Source: Microbacterium sufflavum
GTDB taxonomy: Bacteria > Actinomycetota > Actinomycetes > Actinomycetales > Microbacteriaceae
DNA: 64,000 nucleotides
Assembly: GCF_023101165.1 (NCBI RefSeq)
Contig: NZ_CP078076.1
Coordinates: 2,356,001-2,420,000, forward strand
Direction: 5' to 3'
Positions 53,101 to 63,436 of this stretch are shown one piece after another. The notes below the pieces were generated by a model, which was given only the letters and a program-made list of their open reading frames with translations, made no database searches and was not told where the DNA came from. Position 1 is the stretch's first letter, and each line of letters opens with the position of its first letter. A program made the position numbers and the translations under genes.

Positions 53101-53757
53101 ATGGAAACGAGTATCGTCGGCGTCGGGGTGGGTATCACCGATCGCTTCCGCACCGTCGTCGAAGAGAAGATCGCCAAGATCGAGACTCTCGCAGCCAAGG
53201 CGCAACGTCTGGACGTCAAGGTCACCCACCGCGTGTATCGAAACGGGCGCGTTCCCGATGAGACGGTCGAGCTGACGCTCATCGGCAAGGGTCCCGTGGT
53301 CCGGGCCGAGGCGGTCGACGGCGACAAGTTCGTCGCGCTGGATCTCGCGGTCGACAAGATGACGGAGCAGTTGCGCCGCGCGAAGGAGAAGCGCGTCGAC
53401 GGACGCCAGCACCCGCGCGGCCCGCACTTCGAGAAGGGCAGCGGATCGCTCGAGGGTATCGACGTGCAGCCGGCCTCGGTCGAGGTCCTGCACGCCGTCG
53501 CGACCGGCAGCATCCCCGTGCAGAACGACGAGGAAGAGGAGTACTCGCCCGTCGTCATCCGCACCAAGAGCTTCGATGCGGAGTGGATGACCGTGGAGGA
53601 GGCGGTCGACCGGATGGAGCTCGTCGGGCACGACTTCTTCCTCTTCGTCGATGCCCGCACCGACCATCCCAGCGTGGTGTATCGCCGCAAGGGCTGGGAC
53701 TACGGCGTGATCGCGCTGAGCACGCAGGCACCGCCGGCGGAGGCACTCGCCTCCTGA
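53101..53757 (+). CDS. hpf: Ribosome hibernation promoting factor, long form
   Basis: 218 residues with a strong Shine-Dalgarno (AAGGAGG). The N-terminal S30AE domain (1-105; GVGVGITDRFRTVVEEKIAK) binds the ribosome A/P region, and the C-terminal domain (about 150-210; VVIRTKSFDAEWMTVEEAV and FFLFVDARTDHPSVVYRRK) drives dimerisation that pairs 70S ribosomes into 100S particles. It protects ribosomes in stationary phase or stress. A strong intrinsic terminator follows 16 bp after the stop. Confidence 0.96.
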   Translation: METSIVGVGVGITDRFRTVVEEKIAKIETLAAKAQRLDVKVTHRVYRNGRVPDETVELTLIGKGPVVRAEAVDGDKFVALDLAVDKMTEQLRRAKEKRVDGRQHPRGPHFEKGSGSLEGIDVQPASVEVLHAVATGSIPVQNDEEEEYSPVVIRTKSFDAEWMTVEEAVDRMELVGHDFFLFVDARTDHPSVVYRRKGWDYGVIALSTQAPPAEALAS

Positions 53758-53773
53758 GCTCGGCAGACGCACG

Positions 53774-53805
53774 AACGGCCCGATCCATCGCGGATCGGGC
53801 CGTTT
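53774..53805. terminator. Strong intrinsic terminator after hpf, probably bidirectional
   Basis: A 13-bp perfect stem (53774-53786 with 53792-53804) around the loop ATCGC, flanked by AA on the left and TTT on the right. It sits between convergent hpf and the coiled-coil gene and would end both. Confidence 0.88.
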
Positions 53806-53823
53806 CGCGTGGTCAGGGGTGCG

Positions 53824-55152
53824 TCAGTCGAAGATGCCGTCGAGGATGCTGCCGATGACGAGTCCGCCGAGGATGCCGGAGGCGAGGTCGCCGCCGCCCA
53901 TGCCACCACCCCGGCGCGGACCGCCGCCCCAGCCGCCGCCGCCCCAGTCCTGGTCCTGCGGGCGCGAGGAGTCGATGTCGCGCTGCGCGAGCTGCAGCGC
54001 CTCGGCGGCGAGGTGCGCGACCCGTCGCGCCTGCACGAGCGCGGCCTCTCTGGTGTCCTCCGCCGGCAGGAGGTCGCTCAGGTCGACGCGCAGGCGCTCG
54101 GCCTCGGCGAGTCGTGTGCGCGCATCCGCCCCGATCCAGCCGCGGTGTCCGGCGATCAGGCCGCGTGCCACGCCCAGCTGACGGTCCGCGTCGTCGATCG
54201 CGTGCTGTACCTGGGCGAGCGACGGCAGCGGATTCTCGGCGCGGTGCCTGGCCTTGGCGATGGCGTCGTCGAGCGCCGAGTTGGCCTCGCGCAGTCGCGA
54301 CAGCTCGGCGAACGGATCATTCGGCTGGCCGGCCGGGGTCAGCGAGGCGAGCGCGGCCTGCAGCGCCGCCACCGCCTCGGCGACCGCGGGCACCGCGGGG
54401 GCGTTGCGGGCGGCGATCAGGTCGCCGCGGGAGTCGGCGATGACCTCGGCGAGGGTGGACTCGGCGCGGAGGGCTTCGATCTCGAAGTCCTCGACCGCGT
54501 CCAGCAGTGCGGCGGCTCGCCGCGTCGCCTCGGTCGCGGTCTCGAGGGCGAGGTTGGCTTCCTCGTTCTGCTTGGCCTCGCGGCGTCGCTCGGAGATGTC
54601 GGCGCTGTGGGTGGCGAAGCGGATCAGCTGCTGCGCCTCGGCGGCGCTCGCCGTGATCTGGTGCATCGCCGAGTCGGCGTAGCGCGCGGAGAGGCGGGAG
54701 ACCGTCTCGTCCGTCTGGGGGATCCGCGCGGCGAGGGCCTCGGCGTCGGCGCGCACCTGGGCGATGATCTGGGGTGCGCGGCGCACCTTCGCGACCGACT
54801 CCGCGAGGACGGTCGTCTTCTCGTCCAGAAGGTCTTCGGCCCAGTCGCACAGCTGCAGGATGCGCGCGTTGCGGGTGCGCAGCTCCTCGGCGGTGTCGGG
54901 GATCTCGTCGTGGTTGAGCTGATGAAGCTGGAACGCCTCGCGCAGGTGCGTGCGCACGGAGGTCAGGGCGGCCTTGAGGTCGGCGGTCAGAGACTCGCCC
55001 AGCTCGGCCTCGGCGAACACGAGCTCATCGGCGGTGGTGCGGATGCGCTCGTCGGCTCCGACGAGGGCCTGCTCGGCACGCCGTGCGAGGTCGGCGTCCT
55101 GAGCGGCGAGTTCTTCCTGTTCGCGTTTGCGTCTACCCCAAAATCCAGCCAT
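53824..55152 (-). CDS. Coiled-coil protein with glycine-rich C-terminus
   Basis: 442 residues; I do not recognise the family. From about 8 to 400 it is almost all alpha-helix with heptad-like Ala/Leu/Glu/Arg patterns and no signal peptide. The last 40 residues change to DWGGGGWGGGPRRGGGMGGG and then a hydrophobic LASGILGGLVIGSILDGIF that could insert in a membrane. A structural or membrane-associated scaffold is plausible. It is convergent with hpf and follows the padR gene on the same strand after 79 bp. A TAGGAT hexamer 6 nt before the ATG gives it its own leaderless promoter. Confidence 0.72.
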   Translation of the reverse strand: MAGFWGRRKREQEELAAQDADLARRAEQALVGADERIRTTADELVFAEAELGESLTADLKAALTSVRTHLREAFQLHQLNHDEIPDTAEELRTRNARILQLCDWAEDLLDEKTTVLAESVAKVRRAPQIIAQVRADAEALAARIPQTDETVSRLSARYADSAMHQITASAAEAQQLIRFATHSADISERRREAKQNEEANLALETATEATRRAAALLDAVEDFEIEALRAESTLAEVIADSRGDLIAARNAPAVPAVAEAVAALQAALASLTPAGQPNDPFAELSRLREANSALDDAIAKARHRAENPLPSLAQVQHAIDDADRQLGVARGLIAGHRGWIGADARTRLAEAERLRVDLSDLLPAEDTREAALVQARRVAHLAAEALQLAQRDIDSSRPQDQDWGGGGWGGGPRRGGGMGGGDLASGILGGLVIGSILDGIFD

Positions 55153-55158
55153 GAGGCG

Positions 55159-55164
55159 ATCCTA
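55159..55164 (-). promoter_or_regulatory. Candidate leaderless -10 hexamer (TAGGAT) for the coiled-coil gene
   Basis: TAGGAT on the minus strand, 6 nt before the ATG at 55152. Confidence 0.5.
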
Positions 55165-55231
55165 GTTTCCCCGGTGACCGCGCGGGCTGAGCATCCGCTC
55201 CAGGCGAACGTGCCGTACGACCGCGGCGGTC

Positions 55232-55849
55232 TCAGGCGACGGGTTCGGGCCGACGCTGCTGCGCGGCTCCGGCGGGGCGGCCGCGCTTGGGTCGCTCGGT
55301 CGCGAGACCGAGCGCGAGCTGAGGATGCGGGTGTGCGGCGAGACGGCGCTCGGTGTGCTCCAGCCACCGCACCTCGGCCTCGGCCGCGAAGATCATGGAG
55401 TCGGTCACGAGCGACCAGGCCAGAGCCTCCGCGCTGTCGGCGTCGTGACCGGTGAAGGCGGCGTCGCGCAGAGCCGCGAGTCGGCGCTCAGAGGACGCGC
55501 GCTGCGCGCGGATGACGTCGGCGGCGTCGACCCCGGGGAGCGTCGCCGCCATCGCGACCTTGACGGCGAGCTCTTCGCGCGCCGGTTGGATCCGCTCGAC
55601 GGGGTCGGACAGCCAGCGGGCCACCTCGGCCGATCCGTCCGGCGTGATCCGCCAGTACACGTGGCCGTGCTCGTCGGCGTCGCCCCGCTGCACCATGCCG
55701 TCGCGCTCGAGTCGTTCGAGCGTGTTGTAGATCTGTCCCACGTTCAGGGTCCAGGTCGACCCCGTTCGACGGGCGAACTCGTGACGGAGCTGGTACCCGT
55801 AGCAGGCGCCCTGATCGAGGATGGCGAGCAGGCTGTGGCGGACGGACAT
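55232..55849 (-). CDS. PadR-family transcriptional regulator
   Basis: 205 residues. The ATG at 55849 has a GAGGAG ribosome site and gives the classic PadR start (SVRHSLLAILDQGACYGYQL); a longer reading is possible but would run through the operator. The N-terminal winged helix (1-80; IYNTLERLERDGMVQ) binds DNA, and the C-terminal helical part (about 95-185) dimerises. A perfect inverted repeat lies 33-56 bp upstream, so self-repression is likely. PadR regulators often govern a nearby transporter, but none is adjacent here. Confidence 0.92.
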   Translation of the reverse strand: MSVRHSLLAILDQGACYGYQLRHEFARRTGSTWTLNVGQIYNTLERLERDGMVQRGDADEHGHVYWRITPDGSAEVARWLSDPVERIQPAREELAVKVAMAATLPGVDAADVIRAQRASSERRLAALRDAAFTGHDADSAEALAWSLVTDSMIFAAEAEVRWLEHTERRLAAHPHPQLALGLATERPKRGRPAGAAQQRRPEPVA

Positions 55850-55881
55850 GGCCGGACTCCTCTGCGTGACGGACGGAAGCA

Positions 55882-55905
55882 TGCCGAGTATATGCATACT
55901 CGGCA
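55882..55905. promoter_or_regulatory. Perfect palindromic operator upstream of padR
   Basis: Arms TGCCGAGTAT and ATACTCGGCA (10 bp each) are perfect complements around ATGC. On the padR strand it contains TATACT, a good -10 hexamer, so a bound regulator would block transcription. It lies in the 185-bp gap shared with secA, 130 bp from the secA start. Confidence 0.75.
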
Positions 55906-55950
55906 ACACCGCCGCGGCGCGGCACGATATGCCGTGCAGGCGACGCGCAG

Positions 55951-55966
55951 GTCACAGACCGGTAAC
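55951..55966 (+). promoter_or_regulatory. GTCAC-N6-GTAAC direct repeat upstream of secA, MtrA-box-like
   Basis: GTCAC at 55951-55955 and GTAAC at 55962-55966 repeat with 11-bp periodicity, one helical turn. It resembles the loose direct repeats described for MtrA, whose gene is 8 kb away. A TAACAT -10 candidate overlaps it. Confidence 0.35.
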
Positions 55967-56034
55967 ATGGCAAAGTATGCCTGGCGATCGCCTCTCGGCG
56001 GCCGGCAAGGACCCAATGACAGGGAGAGACATCC

Positions 56035-58839
<2,805 letters not shown>

Positions 58840-58854
58840 CCCGAGCAGGGTGAG

Positions 58855-58888
58855 AGGAGGGCCAGTCCGTGCGGATTGGCCCTCCTTT
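58855..58888 (+). terminator. Intrinsic terminator after secA
   Basis: A 14-bp stem (58855-58868 with 58873-58886, one G-U pair) and a GTGC loop, followed by TTT. It ends 8 bp before the -10 hexamer of the next gene. Confidence 0.85.
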
Positions 58889-58896
58889 CGTCCCTG

Positions 58897-58902
58897 TAGG
58901 CT
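58897..58902 (+). promoter_or_regulatory. Candidate leaderless -10 hexamer (TAGGCT) for the aminotransferase
   Basis: TAGGCT ends 6 nt before the ATG at 58909, just after the secA terminator. Confidence 0.55.
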
Positions 58903-58908
58903 TGATCG

Positions 58909-60135
58909 ATGACACCATCGCGCACCTTCGACCAGTCGTCGAAGCTCAAGAACGTCCTGTACGAGATTCGCGGAAACGCCCTCGTCGAGGCGGCGCGACT
59001 GGAGGCAGAGGGCCACCGGATCCTCAAGCTGAACACGGGCAACCCCGCGATCTTCGGCTTCGACGCCCCGCATCAGATCGTGCACGACATGCTGGCAGCC
59101 CTCCCCACGGCGCACGGCTACAGCGACAGCAAGGGCATCATCTCCGCGCGACGCGCCGTGGTGAGCCGGTACGAGCAGGTCGAGGGCTTCCCGCGGTTCG
59201 ACCCCGACGACGTGTACCTCGGCAACGGCGTGTCCGAGCTCATCACCATGACCATGCAGGCGCTGCTCGACGAGGGCGACGAGGTGCTGATCCCGACGCC
59301 CGACTATCCGCTGTGGACCGCCATGACCAGCCTTGCCGGTGGCACGCCGGTGCACTACGTGTGCGATGAGAACGACGGCTGGCAGCCCGATCTGGAAGAT
59401 CTCCGGTCCAAGATCACGCCGCGGACCAAAGCCATGGTCATCATCAACCCGAACAACCCGACCGGTGTCGTGTACTCGCGCGCGGTGCTGGAGGGCCTGG
59501 TGCAGATCGCCAGGGAGCATCAGCTGCTCATCCTGTCGGACGAGATCTACGACCGCATCCTGTTCGACGATGCGGTGCACATCCCCACGGCGACCCTCGC
59601 GCCCGACCTGCTGTGCCTCACGTTCAACGGCCTCTCGAAGACGTATCGTGTGGCGGGCTACCGCTCGGGGTGGATGGTGATCACGGGGCCGCAGGACCAT
59701 GCGAAGGGCTTCATCGAGGGCATCACACTGCTGGCGTCGACCCGGCTGTGCCCGAACGTGCCCGCGCAGCACGCCGTGCAGGCGGCGCTTTCCGGGGTGC
59801 AGTCGATCGATGCGCTGATCGCGCCGACCGGTCGCCTGCACGAGCAGCGGGACATCGCATGGGAAGGCCTGGAGGCGATCCCGGGGGTGACGTGCGTGAA
59901 GCCTCAGGGAGCGCTGTACGCCTTCCCGCGTCTCGACCCCGAGGTGCATGAGATCCGTGACGACGCGAAGCTGGTGTACGACCTGCTGGTGTCGGAGCAC
60001 ATCCTGGTCGTGCAGGGCACCGGATTCAACTGGCCGAACCCCGATCACCTGCGGTTGGTGACCCTGCCAGAGCCGCGAGTGCTGAGCGAAGCCGTCGAGC
60101 GACTGGGGAACTTCCTCTCGAGCTACCGCCAGTAG
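58909..60135 (+). CDS. PLP-dependent class I aminotransferase, AlaA-like
   Basis: 408 residues, fold type I. Substrate-binding LNTGNPAIFGFD at the N-terminus, NPNNPTGVVYS near 183-193, SDEIYDRILFD near 208-218, PLP lysine K244 in NGLSKTYRVAGYRSGW and an arginine near 381 (LRLVTLPE) for the substrate carboxylate. The pattern matches AlaA/YfbQ, which make alanine from pyruvate and glutamate; aspartate or aromatic transamination cannot be excluded. It has its own promoter after the secA terminator. Its last 110 bp overlap the convergent next gene. Confidence 0.93.
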   Translation: MTPSRTFDQSSKLKNVLYEIRGNALVEAARLEAEGHRILKLNTGNPAIFGFDAPHQIVHDMLAALPTAHGYSDSKGIISARRAVVSRYEQVEGFPRFDPDDVYLGNGVSELITMTMQALLDEGDEVLIPTPDYPLWTAMTSLAGGTPVHYVCDENDGWQPDLEDLRSKITPRTKAMVIINPNNPTGVVYSRAVLEGLVQIAREHQLLILSDEIYDRILFDDAVHIPTATLAPDLLCLTFNGLSKTYRVAGYRSGWMVITGPQDHAKGFIEGITLLASTRLCPNVPAQHAVQAALSGVQSIDALIAPTGRLHEQRDIAWEGLEAIPGVTCVKPQGALYAFPRLDPEVHEIRDDAKLVYDLLVSEHILVVQGTGFNWPNPDHLRLVTLPEPRVLSEAVERLGNFLSSYRQ

Positions 60136-61303
60136 GCGCGGCGACGGCGGGCGCGGGGGAGAGCGACAGCGCGAGTCGACGCACCCCCGCGACGAGGGCG
60201 GAACGCGGTGTGAGGTCGGCCATCGGCCGCGCGTGCAGCAGGGCCGCGTCTGCCGCGCGCTGGTCGAACGGCAGGAAGACGATGTCGGTGATCCCGGCGA
60301 ACCGTTCGAGAGTCCGGCTGACCTGTCCCCGAGCGTCGATGCCGAGCGGCCCGGGGCGTACGGCGTTGACCACCACCGTGATGGGCGTGGAGCCGACGAG
60401 TCGGCGGACCTCGGCGTGGTCTCGGAGGAAGCGGCTGATGCCGACCGGGTCGGCGGCCGCGACGGCCACGATCCGGTCGGCTTCGGCGAGGGTCGCCGCG
60501 GTTGCCGCGTGGCGGCGAGGGCCGACCAGATCGTAGGTCGCCTCGTCGTCGGCGTCGACCGCGGCTGCCACGTCGACCACCGTCTCCTCCGCCCACTCCC
60601 GGCAGGCCGCGAGGAGGACGTGGAGTCGATGCGCCGAGAGTTCGGGCCAGCGAGTCGGACGATTGATGCCGCACAGCACGTCGAACTCCACACCGCCCGC
60701 GCCGACGCGTGCCGCCAGCCTGGCGAGCTCGGCGCTGTCGAGTGCCCCGGTCTCCGCGCGGCGGCAGGCAGCGGCGATTCCCGGGGCGTCGTCGCCGAGC
60801 CCGAGGAGAAGCGCGAGCGAGGGAGCGACCGTGTCCGCATCCAGCAGCGCTGTGCGGCGGCCCGTGCGCGCCAGCTCCACGGCCAACTGGATCGCGACCG
60901 TCGAGCGGCCGGGAGCTCCCTGGGGCCCCCAGACCGCGATGATCCTCGGGGAGGCGCTCCGAGGCGTCTCGGCGACGGCGGGCGAGGCCTCCGCGTGGAG
61001 CGCTGCCGCCACCTCCCAACCGGGGGCGTCCGTGCGCAGCGCCGACGGAAGGCCGAGTCGTGCCAGGAGACGACTGTCGGAGTCGCCGAGCGCCACGATA
61101 CGGACACCCGCCCGGTCACATGCGGCGATCAGGTCCGGAGTCAGCGCGTCTCGCGAGGCGGGAACGATCACCGCATCCACGCCGGCGTGAAGATGCTCGC
61201 GAACGCTCGACGGACCATCGATGGCGACCGCGTCCACTCCTTCCAGGAGGAGCTCGGCGGCGAGCTGGTCCGCCCGATCCTTCGGGAGCGCGACCAGGAC
61301 CAT
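60026..61303 (-). CDS. CpaE/ParA-like ATPase with altered P-loop
   Basis: 425 residues from an ATG coupled to the upstream stop (TGATG); a GTG one codon earlier is possible. An N-terminal receiver-like region (1-110) precedes a ParA/MinD-type domain. The P-loop reads GPQGAPGRST (126-135): the two lysines of the usual deviant Walker A are Q128 and R133, so ATP hydrolysis may be weak or absent. LLDADTVAPSLALLLGL follows as the switch region. CpaE-like proteins localise pilus or secretion machinery; with the SAF/CpaB-like partner this looks like a remnant or variant of a Tad-type pair. The C-terminal 36 residues are antisense to the aminotransferase gene. Confidence 0.82.
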   Translation of the reverse strand: MVLVALPKDRADQLAAELLLEGVDAVAIDGPSSVREHLHAGVDAVIVPASRDALTPDLIAACDRAGVRIVALGDSDSRLLARLGLPSALRTDAPGWEVAAALHAEASPAVAETPRSASPRIIAVWGPQGAPGRSTVAIQLAVELARTGRRTALLDADTVAPSLALLLGLGDDAPGIAAACRRAETGALDSAELARLAARVGAGGVEFDVLCGINRPTRWPELSAHRLHVLLAACREWAEETVVDVAAAVDADDEATYDLVGPRRHAATAATLAEADRIVAVAAADPVGISRFLRDHAEVRRLVGSTPITVVVNAVRPGPLGIDARGQVSRTLERFAGITDIVFLPFDQRAADAALLHARPMADLTPRSALVAGVRRLALSLSPAPAVAAPTGGSSRGSSPVARRLRSALAALAGSPTAGDRGSAS

Positions 61304-61923
61304 CACGATCCGGCACCGACAGGGATCACGGAGAGCGCGGCGCCCCCGGTGGCGGCCGCGAGCACGTCGGCGACGTCGGTCCGGTCGACGACGATCTCCA
61401 CCTTCGTGCCGCTCTCCGCCAGCATGCCGTCGTCTTCGAGGACCGTCCGCACCACCGCGTCGCCGACGAGGACGCGCGGGGCGTCGAACGTCCTGCCGTC
61501 GTCTCTCGCGGGCGCCTGCCACACCTCGACGTCGGCGCCGGGGCCGATCGAATCGGGGATCGCGGTCGTGGTCTCGATCACGACGGTGGTGGTGCGGTCG
61601 TCCTTCTCGTCGGCCACCGCGGACCGGGGGAGCAGCTCGCCCTTCGTGAGGGTGCGCCGCGCGATCTGCCCCGGCTCGAGCCGACCTGGACCCACGTACC
61701 GATCCGTGAGTGCGCCGATGCTGACCTGGGCAACCTCGAAGTCGTCAGCGGTGAGAACCTCGCCGCGCGCGATGGTCCGCCGCGCCTGCAGGAGCGGTTC
61801 GGTCCGGTCGGATGCCGCGACGAGCAGCCATACCCCGGCGATCGAGATGACGACGAGGGCGATGCCGACCAGGAAGCGCAGGTCGGCGCGGAAAGCCGGG
61901 CGCGGACGCGAGTGGGAAGCCAT
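61303..61923 (-). CDS. SAF-domain protein (CpaB/FlgA-like)
   Basis: 206 residues. A basic N-terminus and one membrane helix (about 17-37) are followed by a SAF domain (about 44-110; ARRTIARGEVLTADDFEVA) and a second beta-rich domain. CpaB proteins sit in the envelope as part of Tad pili, and the downstream coupled gene is CpaE-like, but no secretin, pilin or CpaF gene is present in the window, so the role may be different. First gene of a two-gene minus-strand operon; the gap to the divergent HTH gene holds a perfect DnaA box. Confidence 0.85.
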   Translation of the reverse strand: MASHSRPRPAFRADLRFLVGIALVVISIAGVWLLVAASDRTEPLLQARRTIARGEVLTADDFEVAQVSIGALTDRYVGPGRLEPGQIARRTLTKGELLPRSAVADEKDDRTTTVVIETTTAIPDSIGPGADVEVWQAPARDDGRTFDAPRVLVGDAVVRTVLEDDGMLAESGTKVEIVVDRTDVADVLAAATGGAALSVIPVGAGS

Positions 61924-61962
61924 GGCGATATCGTCACAGAACCGCGGAGAGGGCTCGCGGAG

Positions 61963-61971
61963 TTATCCACA
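61963..61971 (+). promoter_or_regulatory. Perfect DnaA box (TTATCCACA)
   Basis: Exact match to the consensus in the 97-bp divergent gap. The flanks are the same as in the second box at 62938 (a shared 14-mer). No AT-rich unwinding element or cluster of boxes is nearby, so it is not an origin. Confidence 0.6.
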
Positions 61972-62020
61972 TACGCGGGACACCCGCCCCCGTCGGTAGC
62001 CCCTCGACCAGAATGTGGGT

Positions 62021-62299
62021 ATGACACCCGCTCCGACCCCCGCACCGCAGTTCCTCGCTCCCGCGCAGGTCGCGGAGCTCCTGAGCATCGACGTGGCCGA
62101 GGTGATCGGCCTCATCCACGAGGGGCGACTGCGCGGCGCGCAACTGGGTTCGCCCGCGCGCTGGCGCGTGGAGGAGGCCAGCATCGAGGGGTACCTCGCC
62201 GAGCAGTCGGAAGAGGCACGCAGGATGGCGCTGTGGCGTCAGTCGCAGACCGCGAGCTTCCCCGAGGTGTGGGGAACGTCCGCGGCTCACACGCGCTGA
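62021..62299 (+). CDS. Small helix-turn-helix protein, excisionase/BldC-like
   Basis: 92 residues. The winged HTH of the MerR-like excisionase type spans 13-60: FLAPAQVAELLSIDVAEVIG, a turn, then GRLRGAQLGSPARWRVEEAS for the recognition region and wing. The tail is polar. Such proteins (e.g. BldC) bind direct repeats as developmental or housekeeping regulators; no integrase is near, so it is not part of a phage. An in-frame GTG lies two codons earlier. It overlaps the convergent next gene by 13 bp. Confidence 0.88.
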   Translation: MTPAPTPAPQFLAPAQVAELLSIDVAEVIGLIHEGRLRGAQLGSPARWRVEEASIEGYLAEQSEEARRMALWRQSQTASFPEVWGTSAAHTR

Positions 62300-62898
62300 T
62301 CGCCGGAGAAGCGCACGACGACGAGCGCCGCGTACGGGACGATGCGGAACCCGCGCACCGCAGCGGCTCGCCGCGACTCCCCGGTGTCGTGCAGCGCCAG
62401 ATCAAGGTGATCGGCGGCGGCGCGATCGATCGTGCCGTGCACGTCGTCTCCGTGCCGTGTGGTCAGGTGGACGGGTACGCGTCGTCGCGCGAGGTCGCGC
62501 AGCACGAAGCCGATCGGCATACGCTCGCGGAGGGTGCGCTCGGCGGGCCGATGCTCGTCGAGGCTGGAGAGCATGGCGCCGTGGTCGACGGCGAGACCCG
62601 TGATCGCGGGGAGGGGAATCAGCAGGGCCGACGCGGCAGCCCTCGCCTCCTGCGGTACCCGCGAGACCGCTGCGATCCAGTCGACGCCGAGGGATCGGAG
62701 CGTCACCGGAAGCCGGTGGCCGTCCGCCAGGTCGACGACCGCGTCGGCGTCGGCGGCGCAGAGCTGCCGGAGACGCGAGTGCAGGTCGAGTCGGGAGATG
62801 CGGAGCCGCTCGGACTCCGCATCCAGCGCGGCGCGCTCCGCCTCCCACTCCGAGGCGAGCTGGCTCTCGAGGTCGTCGAAGAGGCGGTCCCAGTGCAC
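62287..62898 (-). CDS. Conserved hypothetical protein
   Basis: 203 residues from a GTG that follows a TACGCT hexamer by 7 nt, a leaderless pattern. Residues 1-45 are a charged helix (LESQLASEWEAERAALDAES). The rest is mixed alpha/beta with VPVHLTTRHGDDVHGTIDRA near 140-160 and a strand-rich end (GFRIVPYAALVVVRF) that resembles a small Sm/LSM-like or barrel fold, but I cannot assign a family. No signal peptide or membrane segment. It lies among genes of cell envelope and regulation without an obvious partner. Confidence 0.78.
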   Translation of the reverse strand: MHWDRLFDDLESQLASEWEAERAALDAESERLRISRLDLHSRLRQLCAADADAVVDLADGHRLPVTLRSLGVDWIAAVSRVPQEARAAASALLIPLPAITGLAVDHGAMLSSLDEHRPAERTLRERMPIGFVLRDLARRRVPVHLTTRHGDDVHGTIDRAAADHLDLALHDTGESRRAAAVRGFRIVPYAALVVVRFSGDQRV

Positions 62899-62905
62899 CC
62901 GACAG

Positions 62906-62911
62906 AGCGTA
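62906..62911 (-). promoter_or_regulatory. Candidate leaderless -10 hexamer (TACGCT)
   Basis: TACGCT on the minus strand, 7 nt before the GTG at 62898. Confidence 0.5.
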
Positions 62912-62937
62912 GGGGGAGCGCGGGTCGGATGTACGAG

Positions 62938-62946
62938 TTATCCACA
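62938..62946 (+). promoter_or_regulatory. Perfect DnaA box (TTATCCACA), second copy
   Basis: Exact consensus on the same strand as the box 975 bp before it, again in a divergent intergenic gap. The flanking bases (GAG before, TA after) are identical. Confidence 0.6.
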
Positions 62947-63025
62947 TAGTTCCGCTGATCGCCCCCGCGCGGGTGCTCGCGCGTGCTCGACTGTCGCCGT
63001 TCGTCCGCCGACCGGAGAGTTCGCC

Positions 63026-63412
63026 ATGATGCTTCACGAGTACTTCGCCCCGCAGCCGACGCCCACGCGTCAGCTTCCCGATCCCGCACCGCTGCTGCGC
63101 CGTCTCACGCACGGCGTCCTGGAAGTGCTCGCCGGTGTGCGGGAGATCGATCAGCTCGCGCGATGGTTCAGCGAGGACGCGTACCGGAGTCTGGTCGTGC
63201 GTTCGAACCTGGCGGCACGGGCGAGGAGCGCGCGGGGTGTGCCGCCGGCGCGACCGACGTTCGTGATCCGTTCGCTCCGGGTCACGGAGCCGGTCGACGG
63301 CGTGATCGAAGCGGTCGTCGTCGTGGCAGGTCCCGGACGGACCAGGGCGGTCGCGGTGCGACTCGAAGGGCTCGATCGACGATGGCGGGCGACGTCGCTG
63401 GCCATCCTCTGA
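63026..63412 (+). CDS. Rv3235-like small protein
   Basis: 128 residues with GGAGAG at a normal distance; two adjacent ATG codons open it. A disordered Pro-rich start (1-22) precedes a helix with LLRRLTHGVLEVLAGVREID, then LARWFSEDAYRSLVVRSNLA and a final beta part (VRLEGLDRRWRATSLAIL). This is the pattern of the Rv3235 family, common in actinobacteria near secA; function unknown. It lies 24 bp before the sensor kinase gene, which has its own -10. Confidence 0.85.
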   Translation: MMLHEYFAPQPTPTRQLPDPAPLLRRLTHGVLEVLAGVREIDQLARWFSEDAYRSLVVRSNLAARARSARGVPPARPTFVIRSLRVTEPVDGVIEAVVVVAGPGRTRAVAVRLEGLDRRWRATSLAIL

Positions 63413-63424
63413 GGCGGTGCGGCC

Positions 63425-63430
63425 TAGGCT
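63425..63430 (+). promoter_or_regulatory. Candidate leaderless -10 hexamer (TAGGCT) for the sensor kinase
   Basis: TAGGCT ends 6 nt before the GTG at 63437. Confidence 0.5.
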
Positions 63431-63436
63431 GGGTAG

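Noticed and set aside
61924..62020. A replication origin, because of the DnaA box
   Set aside because: Only one box per gap, no AT-rich unwinding region, and no dnaA, dnaN or parAB neighbours.
61303..62299. Tad pilus locus or prophage/excision module, from the CpaB/CpaE-like and excisionase-like genes
   Set aside because: No CpaF, secretin, TadB/C, pilin, integrase or attachment repeat is visible. The HTH type is also common in ordinary regulators such as BldC.
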